Below, piece after piece: positions 41,100 to 49,996 of a stretch of 53,633 nucleotides of DNA (position 1 is the first letter of the stretch; each line of letters begins with the position of its first letter). The position numbers were made by a program, and so were the translations under genes. The DNA is from a virus. The DNA is taken from IMG/VR virus record IMGVR_UViG_3300034039_000013, positions 1 through 53,633 of that record; one strand, 5' to 3'. The notes beneath the pieces were generated by a model. That model made no database searches. It saw only the letters and a program-made list of their open reading frames with translations, and had not been told where the DNA came from.

Positions 41100-42767
41100 T
41101 TACAGGTCAGAAGTACGAATAACCGTGGTAGAGCCTCCAGAGGAACCTAGTGTACCAGTAGTCTGGAAGGTCTTAATAGGCGTAGCCCCACCATCACGAA
41201 CCCTGATAAACAAGGTTCTTGGGCTGTTATAAACAACGGTAAACGACTCAGAAGTTGATGTAGCAAGCTTATCAATATAAGAGATAAACACGTTTGCACC
41301 TGCACTAGCCGCAGGAGTGTTTGAACACCCTGTGAAGGTAGAACCGTTGTATCCAGTATAAGTTACACGGACATAAGTAGTCCCGTCAAAGACTCGGATA
41401 GTTCCGCTAGTCGGTGTGTCAGTCGGGATGACCTCATTAACCGTGATAGATGTCTCACCTCCTGACAGGGTAGAGGTCAAAGTCAACTGTCCAAAATCGA
41501 TATCCCCTGCATTTTCATTCGTAACAAGAACTCTGTCCTCACCTGGTACCAAGTTGTTCACCGTAAATGTAACATTGTTAGGAGGAACAACAAGGTTGTT
41601 ATCCAAGTCGAACAACTGGTCAGACGCAGTTAGGTCTGCCGGATCGATACCCACACCATAAGCACCAATAATGGCTGAACCGGTAGAAGTACCAAGCGCC
41701 ACAGGAGCAACTGTCCGAGTAATTGGACTACCGTTTACAAGTGCAGTGGCACCAGAGGTTCCGCCTGTAATTGTGTCGTTATCAGAAGGGGCTACCCCAG
41801 TCAACAACTGTACATACAGCTTTCCAGTAGTGCCGCCGTCAACGCCGGCCTCTGTATCAGCTAGAACTGCGGCTGTAGCTCCATTGCCAAAGGTGACAAT
41901 TTCATTCTGAGCAAAAACTTGTCCTGCGCCTTGCGTGTCATAGGGTATTTCATGGGTAACGCCGCGGAACAATTCTCCATTCATACCAAAAATGGTAGTA
42001 GCAGATCCTCGGCGCTGAATCCACTTAACCCGCTCATACAGGTCATTGATAGATCTAGTTCCTTTAGACCACTTAACGTAGTAGAACTCGTCAGATCCGT
42101 CACCGTTTACATCTAACCCTTGATATCCTTCAGTAAATGTAATATCAGACCAGGATGCGATAGTAGCCTCGCTTGTCTGGTTGTTCAAGTCTACCGAAGT
42201 GAACACAGCCGCGGTAGAGTTACCCAAACCGGCGGTGAGAGAGAACTCAGCGTAAGAACTTCCAAGCTCACGAGCCTGTACACGCAGACGCTTACCGTCG
42301 ATATCAGCACCGCCAGTACGAGTCTTAACCAAAATCCGCAATAGAATATTGTTAGCTGGGTCTGCGTTAAGCCCTGTACCCCAGAAATTTGTAATGATTG
42401 TGTTGTTCTGAATGATTTGAAGCTGCGTTCCTGGCGTGGTCGAACCTACCACAACCAGACCAGAGTAAACAGTATCACCGTTATCCTGAGTAATAGAGCC
42501 GTCATACAGGTGCTCTGCGGCTGTATCATCAATACGGAAAGGAGGGAGTAACGTGATAATGTTATCAGTCGAACGCTCAGAAGGGGTCGATTTTACAATG
42601 TCAACCAAATCATCACCGGTAGCTGACTCGTCGTCAGCCAAATCTTGCAACCATCGGTGAAGCTCTAATACAGTGGCATATGAAGGACTAGCACCACCAT
42701 GTGGGTCTCCCACATATGTGATCAATCCGGTAGCATCAATTGACCAATCTGAAGGGACTAGGGCCAT
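41100..42767 (-). CDS. Minor tail / appendage protein, 555 aa
   Basis: This large beta-rich protein starts MALVPSDWSIDATGLITYVGD, a pattern found in structural proteins of other large-tailed phages. Two segments near the middle (FAQNEIVTFGNG and PSDNDTITGGTSGATA) look like short repeats, and the C-terminal third looks like Ig-type domains. No enzyme motif is visible. The 93-base gap before it is the largest one within the tail genes apart from the gap after the tube gene, so it may have its own promoter. Confidence 0.72.
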   Translation of the reverse strand: MALVPSDWSIDATGLITYVGDPHGGASPSYATVLELHRWLQDLADDESATGDDLVDIVKSTPSERSTDNIITLLPPFRIDDTAAEHLYDGSITQDNGDTVYSGLVVVGSTTPGTQLQIIQNNTIITNFWGTGLNADPANNILLRILVKTRTGGADIDGKRLRVQARELGSSYAEFSLTAGLGNSTAAVFTSVDLNNQTSEATIASWSDITFTEGYQGLDVNGDGSDEFYYVKWSKGTRSINDLYERVKWIQRRGSATTIFGMNGELFRGVTHEIPYDTQGAGQVFAQNEIVTFGNGATAAVLADTEAGVDGGTTGKLYVQLLTGVAPSDNDTITGGTSGATALVNGSPITRTVAPVALGTSTGSAIIGAYGVGIDPADLTASDQLFDLDNNLVVPPNNVTFTVNNLVPGEDRVLVTNENAGDIDFGQLTLTSTLSGGETSITVNEVIPTDTPTSGTIRVFDGTTYVRVTYTGYNGSTFTGCSNTPAASAGANVFISYIDKLATSTSESFTVVYNSPRTLFIRVRDGGATPIKTFQTTGTLGSSGGSTTVIRTSDL

Positions 42768-42810
42768 TTTGTACCTCTCAGAGTCTAAGATTTACGTCTA
42801 AACAATGGTT

Positions 42811-42839
42811 ATGATAAACCAATAATGAAAAACCAACAA
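42811..42839 (-). promoter_or_regulatory. Weak sigma-70-like promoter candidate
   Basis: On the - strand, TTGTTG and TATCAT are separated by 17 bases, about 45 bases before the start of the gene at 42767. The -10 box is 5/6 and the -35 box 3/6 of consensus, in an AT-rich gap. This is a suggestion only. Confidence 0.2.
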
Positions 42840-42860
42840 CAGGTTTACCCTAGAATATCA

Positions 42861-43624
42861 TCATCTCTTTTCTTTAACAGCTTTTTGTCGCTGCTTTGAC
42901 CACCAATCGGCATAAACAAGGTCAAGCGCTTTGACCTTTTCAAACAAGTCTACCCTGTAGTCTCCTTCGATGTAATACATCTCGCAGTAATCTAGCACAT
43001 CTCTGAGGTCTATAAGGTATAAAGTATCTCCTACAGGTTTGCAGCTTCTAAGCGTCTGGTACGCCTCCATGTACCAGACTGCTTGAGGTAACAACTGAGG
43101 GGCGTCGTCAAGCATAGGAACAGACTTCCCTGCCTGTTCTTTCAGCTTGAGCAGCTTATCCAGTTTATCTCCCAGGTTAAGCTGCCACTGTAGGACTTCA
43201 GTTAGTTTTTTAAGACTTCCTCATCTGAGGCTTCTTTAAACAAACTGAAGTCCTGACTGAGGTCTACAACGAGTTTTTTGAAGTCTGGCCACTCCAACAG
43301 CTTTTGTGCAACCTCTGGGCTGTACTCCAGCACTTCATCGTCCATATAAATATCTTCCCAACCAAGAAGAATCGTATGGGCGATGACTTCATTCTCTAGC
43401 TGCTCAAACAACTCTAGCGCTTTATCATCGTTACGAGATAAAGCACGCTCATGACGCTTCAACAACGAGCGTAGATATGATTTGTAACGAGGGTTCCCAT
43501 CGCGGGCAATCAACAGCTTAAGGGTTTGACCATCAATGTTAGTCTCAACCCAAGTACCCTCTACTTCCTTTTTACGATCAGTGACAAAGCTTTTCTTAAA
43601 GTCAAAACCTTTTTTATCCGCCAT
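42861..43624 (-). CDS. Tail assembly chaperone, frameshifted GT-type fusion
   Basis: The extended form is made by a -1 shift at the A AAA AAC heptamer (43211-43205). After the 140 residues of the shorter protein, the -1 frame stays open without a stop for 114 more codons (LTEVLQWQLNLGDKLDKLL..., then MLDDAPQLLPQAVWYMEAYQ) to the stop at 42861, giving about 254 residues. The gap between the two separate frames is thus fully coding. This is the standard arrangement for siphovirus tail chaperones, where the minor fusion product recruits the tape measure and tube subunits. Confidence 0.88.
43202..43624 (-). CDS. Tail assembly chaperone, short form (G-like)
   Basis: This is the 140-residue unshifted product. 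It has a charged N-terminus (KKGFDFKKSFVTDRKKEVEGTW) and a helical domain with DIYMDDEVLEYSPEVAQKLLEWPDF. The stop directly follows the slippery heptamer. It sits between the tail-tube gene and the remaining tail genes. It should coat or guide the tape measure in tail assembly and is not expected in the virion. Confidence 0.86.
   Translation of the reverse strand: MADKKGFDFKKSFVTDRKKEVEGTWVETNIDGQTLKLLIARDGNPRYKSYLRSLLKRHERALSRNDDKALELFEQLENEVIAHTILLGWEDIYMDDEVLEYSPEVAQKLLEWPDFKKLVVDLSQDFSLFKEASDEEVLKN
43205..43211 (-). promoter_or_regulatory. Programmed -1 ribosomal frameshift site
   Basis: The - strand reads GTC TTA AAA AAC TAA, giving the ideal X XXY YYZ heptamer A AAA AAC one codon before the stop. 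Slippage moves ribosomes into the -1 frame, which is open for 114 codons. It is in the expected place for siphovirus tail chaperone genes. Confidence 0.9.
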
Positions 43625-43673
43625 AACTAGCTCCGTTAAGTTAACCTAATTTAAATGCGCTCCGTTTTAAGGA

Positions 43674-43726
43674 AAGGCTGGAGTCACGACGGAGCAAGCG
43701 TGAACGGCGTTAGCCTCTCCAGCCTT
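43674..43726 (-). terminator. Long hairpin after the tail-tube gene
   Basis: A perfect 10-base inverted repeat (AAGGCTGGAG / CTCCAGCCTT) encloses 33 bases with an inner 5-base pairing (TCACG/CGTGA). On the - strand it follows the tube gene stop by 12 bases and is followed by TTTCCTT. It could be a partial terminator or a 3'-stabilising structure that keeps tube mRNA far more abundant than chaperone mRNA. Confidence 0.55.
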
Positions 43727-43738
43727 AATCTATACCAC

Positions 43739-44926
43739 CTATGCTACAAACTTGTCAATCTGCACCATAGTGTTGGTATTAGGATCCAACAACGCACGCC
43801 ACTGACCTTCAGCGATCAAGTCACTATTCTGTCCTGATGCTGCTACAGTCAGAGACTCGTACTTGACACGAGGGAAGGTAAAGATGTAAGCGTTACCTGC
43901 TGAGTCTTGCAGACGGAAGCTCAAAGAGAACGCCGCACCTGAGGAGAACAGGTCGAACTCAGCCTTATCTTGGAAATACAAGCTGATAGGGCCGCTTACA
44001 TCTAGCTTGCCTGCGCCTACACCGACGTTGGCCAACGAGCCAATAGCTTTCTGCTCCCGCAGGTTGTTGGTAATTTCCATACCCAGTGACAGGAAGCTCT
44101 TGGTACTGGCCGCACCATTGACCCGAATATCTTGCAGGTTGCTAACAGAGTTCATGACATCGTTAGACGGTGCAGCAACGTCAGTCAAACCTGCCAGAGC
44201 TGTTTCAGTCATAACCCCGTCTTTAGCTAGGATGTCGAATGAACCAGTCAAAATCGAACCGACTTCATAATTGAGAGTCAGTCCGGCGACCATAGCTCCT
44301 GGGAAGTTCTGGTAGGTAACAGGGCTTGCATCCAAAAACCGCTTCTGGATGGTCATTGATTGAGGCGTTACGCCGTTCCGCAGCATTTGACCATGAATTT
44401 CAGCAGCGCTTCCAGCAGGCGTTTCATCGGACGCCGGAGCAGGGCTTACTGTAATCTCGCCAGAGCCAGGGGTAGCGGCAGTTACGCGATAATACCCGTT
44501 ATTCTCACCGCCGTTAGCAGTAAAACCACGAACTTCAATCCACTGCCCTACTTGGATTGAATCAAACTTATTAGGGTTGGTAGAAGTAAATTTAGACTGT
44601 GCAGAGTTAGAGGAAATGTCACCAGCGTTACCAACAATGTTGAGATCAGCAGTAAATGTGTTGAACAGCGCACACTCTAAGAAATCGTCATAAGCACCAA
44701 AGCTAAGTTCGACCTCAATAGCCCCACCGGCTGACTGCCCAACTGGAGTAAGGTCTGCCGTAGCTCGGTCAGAGCGAATCTCTTGAGAAACAGTTGTCTC
44801 AATGTTTGCATTAAGGCTCTCACCCGTGTAACGGATGGCAGCCAAATTACCAGTGGTGGGCGTTACCCCCCAGGTAGTTTCCTTAATGTACCGAAGTTCG
44901 GTTCTATCAGCGGTTGCAAAAGCCAT
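43739..44926 (-). CDS. Major tail tube protein
   Basis: This 395-residue protein resembles the phage tail-tube family in which a tube domain with TELRYIKETTWGVTP at the N-terminus (conserved EttwGvtP) leads the protein. A middle insert is Gly/Ala-rich (SPAPASDETPAGSA), and the C-terminus contains a beta domain (SFRLQDSAGNAYIFTFPRVKYESL) with the usual F-P-R pattern. It lies just before the tail chaperone gene, as expected. It polymerises around the tape measure to build the tube. Confidence 0.87.
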   Translation of the reverse strand: MAFATADRTELRYIKETTWGVTPTTGNLAAIRYTGESLNANIETTVSQEIRSDRATADLTPVGQSAGGAIEVELSFGAYDDFLECALFNTFTADLNIVGNAGDISSNSAQSKFTSTNPNKFDSIQVGQWIEVRGFTANGGENNGYYRVTAATPGSGEITVSPAPASDETPAGSAAEIHGQMLRNGVTPQSMTIQKRFLDASPVTYQNFPGAMVAGLTLNYEVGSILTGSFDILAKDGVMTETALAGLTDVAAPSNDVMNSVSNLQDIRVNGAASTKSFLSLGMEITNNLREQKAIGSLANVGVGAGKLDVSGPISLYFQDKAEFDLFSSGAAFSLSFRLQDSAGNAYIFTFPRVKYESLTVAASGQNSDLIAEGQWRALLDPNTNTMVQIDKFVA

Positions 44927-44928
44927 AT

Positions 44929-45345
44929 CTATACGCCCTCTTTGTCAAAGTAAACGGGAAACTCAATTGTGTATACATCCCATCCGCCAACGCTACCAGA
45001 CATAGCTACGTCGGCTGACCTAGTATACACTCCTGAGATATTCCGGCCAGAGAATATCTCAAGGATGTTATCAATGATCTGATACGCAGATCTACTACCT
45101 TGATTTTGCAGTATATGCAAGCGAAAAACAAGTCTTGCCTCTGTTCTATATACTCTGTTTCCTACCCCACCCAAAGAGGCGATCCTGTGCGCTATAGGGA
45201 GTAACTCAACAGATACAAACGGTTGATCACCTCTGGCAGACAACTCGTCAGCCACAGACGGAGAGAATAGATATTGTATCCCATAGGTAGGGAATTTATC
45301 TATCACCTCTTGAAACAGTACTTTTTCAGCCGTTTGAAAGTCCAT
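44929..45345 (-). CDS. Tail terminator-like protein
   Basis: This 138-residue protein is directly upstream of the tail tube gene. The pattern FVSVELLPIAHRIASLG, then RLVFRLHILQNQGSRSAYQIIDNI and a C-terminal VYTIEFPVYFD fits proteins that cap the tail tube at the head-proximal end. Sequence families here are highly diverged, so the call rests mostly on size and position. The start overlaps the preceding stop as TAATG. Confidence 0.7.
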   Translation of the reverse strand: MDFQTAEKVLFQEVIDKFPTYGIQYLFSPSVADELSARGDQPFVSVELLPIAHRIASLGGVGNRVYRTEARLVFRLHILQNQGSRSAYQIIDNILEIFSGRNISGVYTRSADVAMSGSVGGWDVYTIEFPVYFDKEGV

Positions 45346-45935
45346 TAGTCTTTCTTAACAACCTCATATTCATCATTGAACCACATGATAGCATCTTGTT
45401 CTATGGCAGGTAAGTAGGAAGACTCAGTAACACCTCTAGTCATGAACACATATAAGGCATTTTCAGCATACTCTTTATCTTGAAAGTCACTGGCGTACAA
45501 CTCTACCGTACCAGATAGTATCTTACTACCCATGGAGATAGCTAATGACATAGGCTCTCTACCTCCAGCAGATACAGCCTCCATCTGCTTACCACTTGTT
45601 AAATCCTCTAAGGATAAAGAAGGGTTAAGCGCTTCAGATGCTATATACTTAGTCCACCGCTTTTCCTTTGGCGAGCCGAGATAGTTCAACATCTGTAAAA
45701 GGTCTTTATCCTCATACGGAGGGGTAAAGCCAGAGGGGCCTACATCAATAGAGCCGCCCTCAAACTTGAAAGTTATCTTATGGTTTGCCGCAGCAAGGCC
45801 GGTATCTTGAACAACAGTCAACAATACACGCGTAATAAAAGACCCTACAGCCCTCTTGGTGCCAGCGTCAAAACTGACATCCAACATATCAGAAATTTTT
45901 TCTATCTCGTCAAAGACCTCTGAAGCGAAACTCAT
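45345..45935 (-). CDS. Head-tail joining / neck protein
   Basis: This is a protein of about 196 residues. I chose the ATG at 45935 because it forms an ATGA overlap with the upstream gene. Another start lies at 45953. It has a helical N-terminus (SEVFDEIEKISDMLD) and a C-terminal domain without known motifs. Its position between a head-closure-like and a tail-terminator-like gene suggests an HK97 gp10-type or neck role. This is context-based. Confidence 0.65.
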   Translation of the reverse strand: MSFASEVFDEIEKISDMLDVSFDAGTKRAVGSFITRVLLTVVQDTGLAAANHKITFKFEGGSIDVGPSGFTPPYEDKDLLQMLNYLGSPKEKRWTKYIASEALNPSLSLEDLTSGKQMEAVSAGGREPMSLAISMGSKILSGTVELYASDFQDKEYAENALYVFMTRGVTESSYLPAIEQDAIMWFNDEYEVVKKD

Positions 45936-46828
45936 ACGCAAACGACATCCCAAGCGTGGTTAAGACGATCTCTTGTAACAGAAATTATATTTCTATCTTG
46001 CCCGTCAAGGGTGATCTTATCGCCCACATTAGGCATGAAGCCTATATTGTCCATAGGTATAAGCAACTTGTATTTAGGTTTAGAGGCAACGGATAACGTC
46101 TTGTCAGTAGAAGTTATATCAATAATCTCGCCAGCAACAGTATAAGTGCTTACACTCTCAATATATCTCCCCAAATTATTATCAAACGTCCCAGACCCAT
46201 CTACCCTCTTGTAAGTGAAGTCCTGCCTTAAATCAGCAGCAGTAGTGGCTCTGGCTGCCAATAACCCAGAATCCTCGTAAATCTCAACAACCCTATAATA
46301 CTCTGTAGGGCTGACCTCTAGAGTGTCCCCTTCCTCTAAGTTCGTCCCATAAGGCAAATAAAGGAAATATTTGCCTACAGCAAAAGTCAAGTCATCGCCA
46401 GACTTCTCTACCGTGCGAAGCTCTACATCAAAATAAGACGTGCCTATCACAGTCTCAACGAGGGGGCCTGGGTCATTGGCAGGCCCAGCAGGCTTTCTTC
46501 TTTTTATGGTACCGAACTTAGAAGCATAGTTACACGGTATTGTGTAACGATAAACCTCACCGAAAGCGGCGTCCTCTTGAGGGTGTCCAAGAATCAGCGG
46601 CTCACCGCCTCCAGAAACTCTGATAACGCTACCTTGCCCTATCCCAACAAACTGGTCAGGTGAAACAAATAACATCCGACGCCTAGTGGCCCTGTTAAAC
46701 AAAGATACGAAATCGTCAGCAGCTTTAAGCTGACCATAAAACGCAGCTATGCGCCAGTTCCCACTAGCACTGTCATATACATCAAAAGGCTGGGTATCGA
46801 AGTAGGAAGCAACGCGCTTCAGATCCAT
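45932..46828 (-). CDS. Putative head-closure / head-tail joining protein
   Basis: This 298-residue beta-rich protein (DVYDSASGNWRIAAFYG, YFLYLPYGTNLEEGDTLEVSP, LLIPMDNIGFMPNVGDKITLDGQ) has two barrel-like modules, as do head-closure proteins, but is about twice the usual length. No catalytic residues are visible. It follows the connector-like gene by one base. The role is inferred from order and fold impression. Confidence 0.65.
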   Translation of the reverse strand: MDLKRVASYFDTQPFDVYDSASGNWRIAAFYGQLKAADDFVSLFNRATRRRMLFVSPDQFVGIGQGSVIRVSGGGEPLILGHPQEDAAFGEVYRYTIPCNYASKFGTIKRRKPAGPANDPGPLVETVIGTSYFDVELRTVEKSGDDLTFAVGKYFLYLPYGTNLEEGDTLEVSPTEYYRVVEIYEDSGLLAARATTAADLRQDFTYKRVDGSGTFDNNLGRYIESVSTYTVAGEIIDITSTDKTLSVASKPKYKLLIPMDNIGFMPNVGDKITLDGQDRNIISVTRDRLNHAWDVVCV

Positions 46829-46829
46829 G

Positions 46830-47300
46830 TTACTCTCCTGTTACTGGATCATAACCAGGAGCTACAGAGGAGAACACATTTACAGGGCCATCAGGGGCAG
46901 TGCCAAGTACTTCTTGCAGCCTTGTTTTAAGCTGATTGGCCTTAGACCGCATTAGCTCTGAAATGCTGTCTAAATCTATACCTTCAAACCTAGCAGCAGT
47001 GAATTTAGAGTCCGAAATCTTTTGCAACGCCATCATAGATAGACCGCTGCTTATAATGTAAGCGGTCTGATACGTTGCGTAAGATTCCAACAAATCTATC
47101 TTCTCTTGATTAGCAGAGGCATTGGCTGTCCAAGAAGAATACTCTGAAGCGTAATTTGGAAACCACTCAAATAACGCAAGTCTCAACTCTCGATCAGCTT
47201 TACGATCAATAAAAAATTGATCGTCAACATCACGCGAGGACAGTCCTAGGACTGCCCTCACTTGATCCGAATCTGTTAGAGAAAGAATCGGTATAGCCAC
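46830..47300 (-). CDS. Head-tail connector adaptor-like protein
   Basis: This 156-residue helical protein begins IPILSLTDSDQVRAVLGLSSRDVDDQFF and has a helix-rich pattern like the gp6/gp15-type adaptor that attaches under the portal. Size, helical content and location after the capsid gene agree. Sequence identity to known families is not visible to me. Confidence 0.68.
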   Translation of the reverse strand: MAIPILSLTDSDQVRAVLGLSSRDVDDQFFIDRKADRELRLALFEWFPNYASEYSSWTANASANQEKIDLLESYATYQTAYIISSGLSMMALQKISDSKFTAARFEGIDLDSISELMRSKANQLKTRLQEVLGTAPDGPVNVFSSVAPGYDPVTGE

Positions 47301-47301
47301 G

Positions 47302-47580
47302 TTAATCAGCCTTAACTAGTACACCAGCTTTAACTTGAGATTCAATAAACGGAGTAACCTTTTCCACCTCTACAGGAACACCTGGAGGGAACTTCACTCC
47401 GGACTTCATACAAGTGATGGTAAATCTTTTTACATTTATGAACTGCCCCAAAACTTCTGCTTTTGCTTTAGCCTCAGTTTTAGGTGCTCCTTCCTCTTGG
47501 ACTTCGGCCGCCTTCTTCTCTTGCTGGTTAAGAGCTTCGCCTACGCGCTTCTCTTGTTGAGCCGCTTTTCTTTTAGCCAT
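47302..47580 (-). CDS. Hypothetical protein, 92 aa
   Basis: The ATG at 47580 has a perfect AGGAGG ribosome binding site. An in-frame start at 47604 would lie within the terminator region. The N-terminal 45 residues are Lys/Glu/Ala-rich and likely disordered or coiled coil. The C-terminal 45 form a small beta domain (VKFPPGVPVEVEKV) resembling small head-associated proteins that occur after capsid genes. The function is unknown. Confidence 0.7.
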   Translation of the reverse strand: MAKRKAAQQEKRVGEALNQQEKKAAEVQEEGAPKTEAKAKAEVLGQFINVKRFTITCMKSGVKFPPGVPVEVEKVTPFIESQVKAGVLVKAD

Positions 47581-47600
47581 ATCTCCTCCTAAATACCAAA

Positions 47601-47632
47601 ACAAAACTAAGGAGGGGCTTAAGCCCCTCCAA
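47601..47632 (-). terminator. Rho-independent terminator after the capsid gene
   Basis: A perfect palindrome of two 10-base halves (GGAGGGGCTT / AAGCCCCTCC, 47611-47630) lies 5 bases after the major capsid stop on the - strand and is followed by TTAGTTTTGTTTTGG. It has a strong GC stem and a T-rich tail. It likely reduces transcription beyond the capsid gene, so that capsid mRNA is most abundant. Confidence 0.8.
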
Positions 47633-47635
47633 GGA

Positions 47636-48844
47636 TTACGAGAAGTCTAACAATTCAAACGCATCGTCGAAGCCTAACCGCTCATGACGCTCAGACCAGT
47701 CAAAGCGGAACGCGGTAGTCTTACGCAGTACAAATTCTTCAGTCGCCTGATAATCTGCACCAACATAGACAACCTTACGAATCGCTTTACGGCTATCCAA
47801 GCCGAGCAGACGATTGGTACCGCCGATGATGCTCGGATCGTCAACCAAGAAGAAGTTGACGCGATCTTCGATGCCAGGGTTAGCAGCCGTCGGGAGTGAA
47901 TTCAAGCGGCCGTCTTTAGCTGCATCGTCTTGAGTAGTAGGACGTCCAGTACGACCCTCAATCTTGAGGTAAGTGTCGAGGTCAGTGATAACCCAGTCGA
48001 TAGAGCGTTGACGCCACTTAGAGCGCAGAAACTTAACCCAAGCTGCGTGAGTCATCGTGCCACCAGTAGCGGCTGCATCGTAAGTAGTCGCTGCGACTAC
48101 GCTCAAAGGCCCGTATGCACTAGAAGCGTCGACATCGCCAGCAACAATAGCGGCCAAATCTTCATCAATACGGTCAGCCCGCTCGCGCAACGCCTGCTCA
48201 CGAACCACCATGGAAACCAGATCCAAAGTAGAAGCCTCTTGTGCTTCCTTAGTGATTTCCAGACCGATTGAGTAGGTCGGCATACGGAACGAACGATCTG
48301 CCAGCTTGATAGTTACCATCGTATGCGGCATAGCGCCCTGAGCGATAGGAGCAGATTTAGAACCTTGAGGGCCGCTCAGATCAACAACTGGCTGTTCATA
48401 ACGAGGAGAGTTAATGTTAACAGTCGTGGCAACCATGCGGTTAAATACTGCCGCATAAGTAGAATCGTCACGACGAAGCGCACTCTCAACCATTTCCAAA
48501 ACCAAAGCAGGGAACAGCAGACGGCCTGAAGCAGTCAAAGCATCTTGACCATCAGGGCGAGAGATAGGCCCCATGCTAACCGGAACCGTGCCGTCTAGAA
48601 CCTCTTTCATCGTCGGAGGACGAATGCCGAGGTCACGATCAGCGCGAGTAAACAAGCCCGCTGCCGCCAAGAATTGCATAAACGGCTGTCCATACCGGCT
48701 AGGATCGGTCTTGAACTTGCTATTGATGTACTGAGGGAGCGACATTTTGCGGCGCTCTGCCTCACGATAATCGTCCAACGACAGCTTGACTTCTTGACGC
48801 TGCCCCATGCTGTCGATCAGAGAAGTTTTAAACTCTACAGTCAT
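47636..48844 (-). CDS. Major capsid protein
   Basis: This protein is about 402 residues, taken from the ATG at 48844, which has AGGGG 8 bases upstream. A GTG at 48853 is an alternative. It has an N-terminal helical part (RQEVKLSLDDYREAERRKM), a middle with SRPDGQDALTASGR, and a body with IGLEITKEAQEASTLDLV and DWVITDLDTYLKIEGRTGRP, typical of HK97-fold capsids. A downstream strong terminator and the position between decoration and connector genes support the call. Confidence 0.88.
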   Translation of the reverse strand: MTVEFKTSLIDSMGQRQEVKLSLDDYREAERRKMSLPQYINSKFKTDPSRYGQPFMQFLAAAGLFTRADRDLGIRPPTMKEVLDGTVPVSMGPISRPDGQDALTASGRLLFPALVLEMVESALRRDDSTYAAVFNRMVATTVNINSPRYEQPVVDLSGPQGSKSAPIAQGAMPHTMVTIKLADRSFRMPTYSIGLEITKEAQEASTLDLVSMVVREQALRERADRIDEDLAAIVAGDVDASSAYGPLSVVAATTYDAAATGGTMTHAAWVKFLRSKWRQRSIDWVITDLDTYLKIEGRTGRPTTQDDAAKDGRLNSLPTAANPGIEDRVNFFLVDDPSIIGGTNRLLGLDSRKAIRKVVYVGADYQATEEFVLRKTTAFRFDWSERHERLGFDDAFELLDFS

Positions 48845-48856
48845 TTCTATCACCCC

Positions 48857-49369
48857 TTACACACGTTCAATAATAATTTTATCGCCCTGAGTAGCACCAG
48901 TACCAGAAACGACCTGGATGCAACGCCAGAAATGCTTTCCAGCATAAGCATTCAAACGGCCTGCTACGTCAGCAGCAAGAGCGGCTGTCGTTGAAGAATC
49001 CAAAGTGTCGTCAGGACGTTTAATAACTTGAGGAACACCTGCCGTACCAGCAGCAGCTTGGCTGTCAAGAACAACCAAATCACCAACAGCAACAGCAGAA
49101 GCACCTACCTCAACCTCGACTCGTCCCTTAATCTGAACGCCGCCGAACGAGTACCCGTTGTTTACCGTATGAGGCTCGACAGAAGTAACGAAACCGTCAA
49201 TGTCGTCGCCAGCCGTACACAGTACAGCAACCATAGTGCCGTTAAGGTCTTGAAACTTAACAGCTTTACCTACATCCGCTTGAGCAAACGCGTTCTGCGT
49301 AGCCCCAAGAGGGATAGAAATGATGTCGCCATCGCGAAGGATAGATACACCGTGTTTAAATGTAGCCAT
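48857..49369 (-). CDS. Head decoration protein
   Basis: This 170-residue protein is Gly/Ala/Val-rich and of beta type (DVGKAVKFQDLNGTMVAV, GVQIKGRVEVEVG, ending GDKIIIERV). It lies between the protease/scaffold and major capsid genes, where lambda gpD-like decoration proteins lie. It has a good ribosome binding site (GGGGTG) before the ATG. It probably binds the capsid surface after expansion. Confidence 0.78.
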   Translation of the reverse strand: MATFKHGVSILRDGDIISIPLGATQNAFAQADVGKAVKFQDLNGTMVAVLCTAGDDIDGFVTSVEPHTVNNGYSFGGVQIKGRVEVEVGASAVAVGDLVVLDSQAAAGTAGVPQVIKRPDDTLDSSTTAALAADVAGRLNAYAGKHFWRCIQVVSGTGATQGDKIIIERV

Positions 49370-49381
49370 GTTTTACACCCC

Positions 49382-49996
49382 TTAAAGTGAGATAGCACCC
49401 AAACGTGCAGTTACAGAATTTTCGTCAACAAAGTCTTCGCCAGCGGATTTGGCTTCCAATTTGGCGACACCGCCAACAGGGAACCGCTCCTCAAAGCGAG
49501 CGTTGACTTTGTGGTACTGAGCAACAAGCGCAGCCCCAGACAGGTGGTCATAAGAGGCTTGACCGTTACCCATGCCAATCTCCATACGAACCATAGCCGC
49601 ACGAACAATGTCTTCCATGCCAGGAACAACACTGTTCATCTCCTCAAGCTTAGCGTTAGCACGCTCAAGCTCTACAGAGAGCTTAGTAAGTTTCTCATTT
49701 GCGGCTTGCAGTTCATTACGCAAGAACGAAACCAAAGCATCGTCGGTCTGAGGTTTCTCGACCTTCTCTGCTTTTTCTTCTGCGCTAGCCTTCACTTCAG
49801 GGGTAGATTCTTCCGCACCCAGAGAAGGCTTACCCTCTTGTTCAGAGGTGGCTTTGACTTCTACGCCATCGCCCTCTACCTCAGCATTCGCATCTACAGA
49901 AGTATCTTCTGCATCTGGAAGCGCGGAAATCGGAACTCCCGAAGCAATCTGGGCCTGAAGCTCAGGCGTCAGTTTTGCCGACTTTTTACGGGACAT
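49382..49996 (-). CDS. Scaffold protein from internal start (nested)
   Basis: An in-frame ATG at codon 307 of the protease gene (MSRKKSAKLTPELQ) is preceded by AGGAG with 8-base spacing. The 204-residue product would be the scaffold alone: an acidic disordered part, a coiled coil and a globular C-terminus that could bind the capsid protein. This matches the lambda C/Nu3 pattern. Independent expression is inferred from the strong ribosome binding site and has not been shown. Confidence 0.72.
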   Translation of the reverse strand: MSRKKSAKLTPELQAQIASGVPISALPDAEDTSVDANAEVEGDGVEVKATSEQEGKPSLGAEESTPEVKASAEEKAEKVEKPQTDDALVSFLRNELQAANEKLTKLSVELERANAKLEEMNSVVPGMEDIVRAAMVRMEIGMGNGQASYDHLSGAALVAQYHKVNARFEERFPVGGVAKLEAKSAGEDFVDENSVTARLGAISL

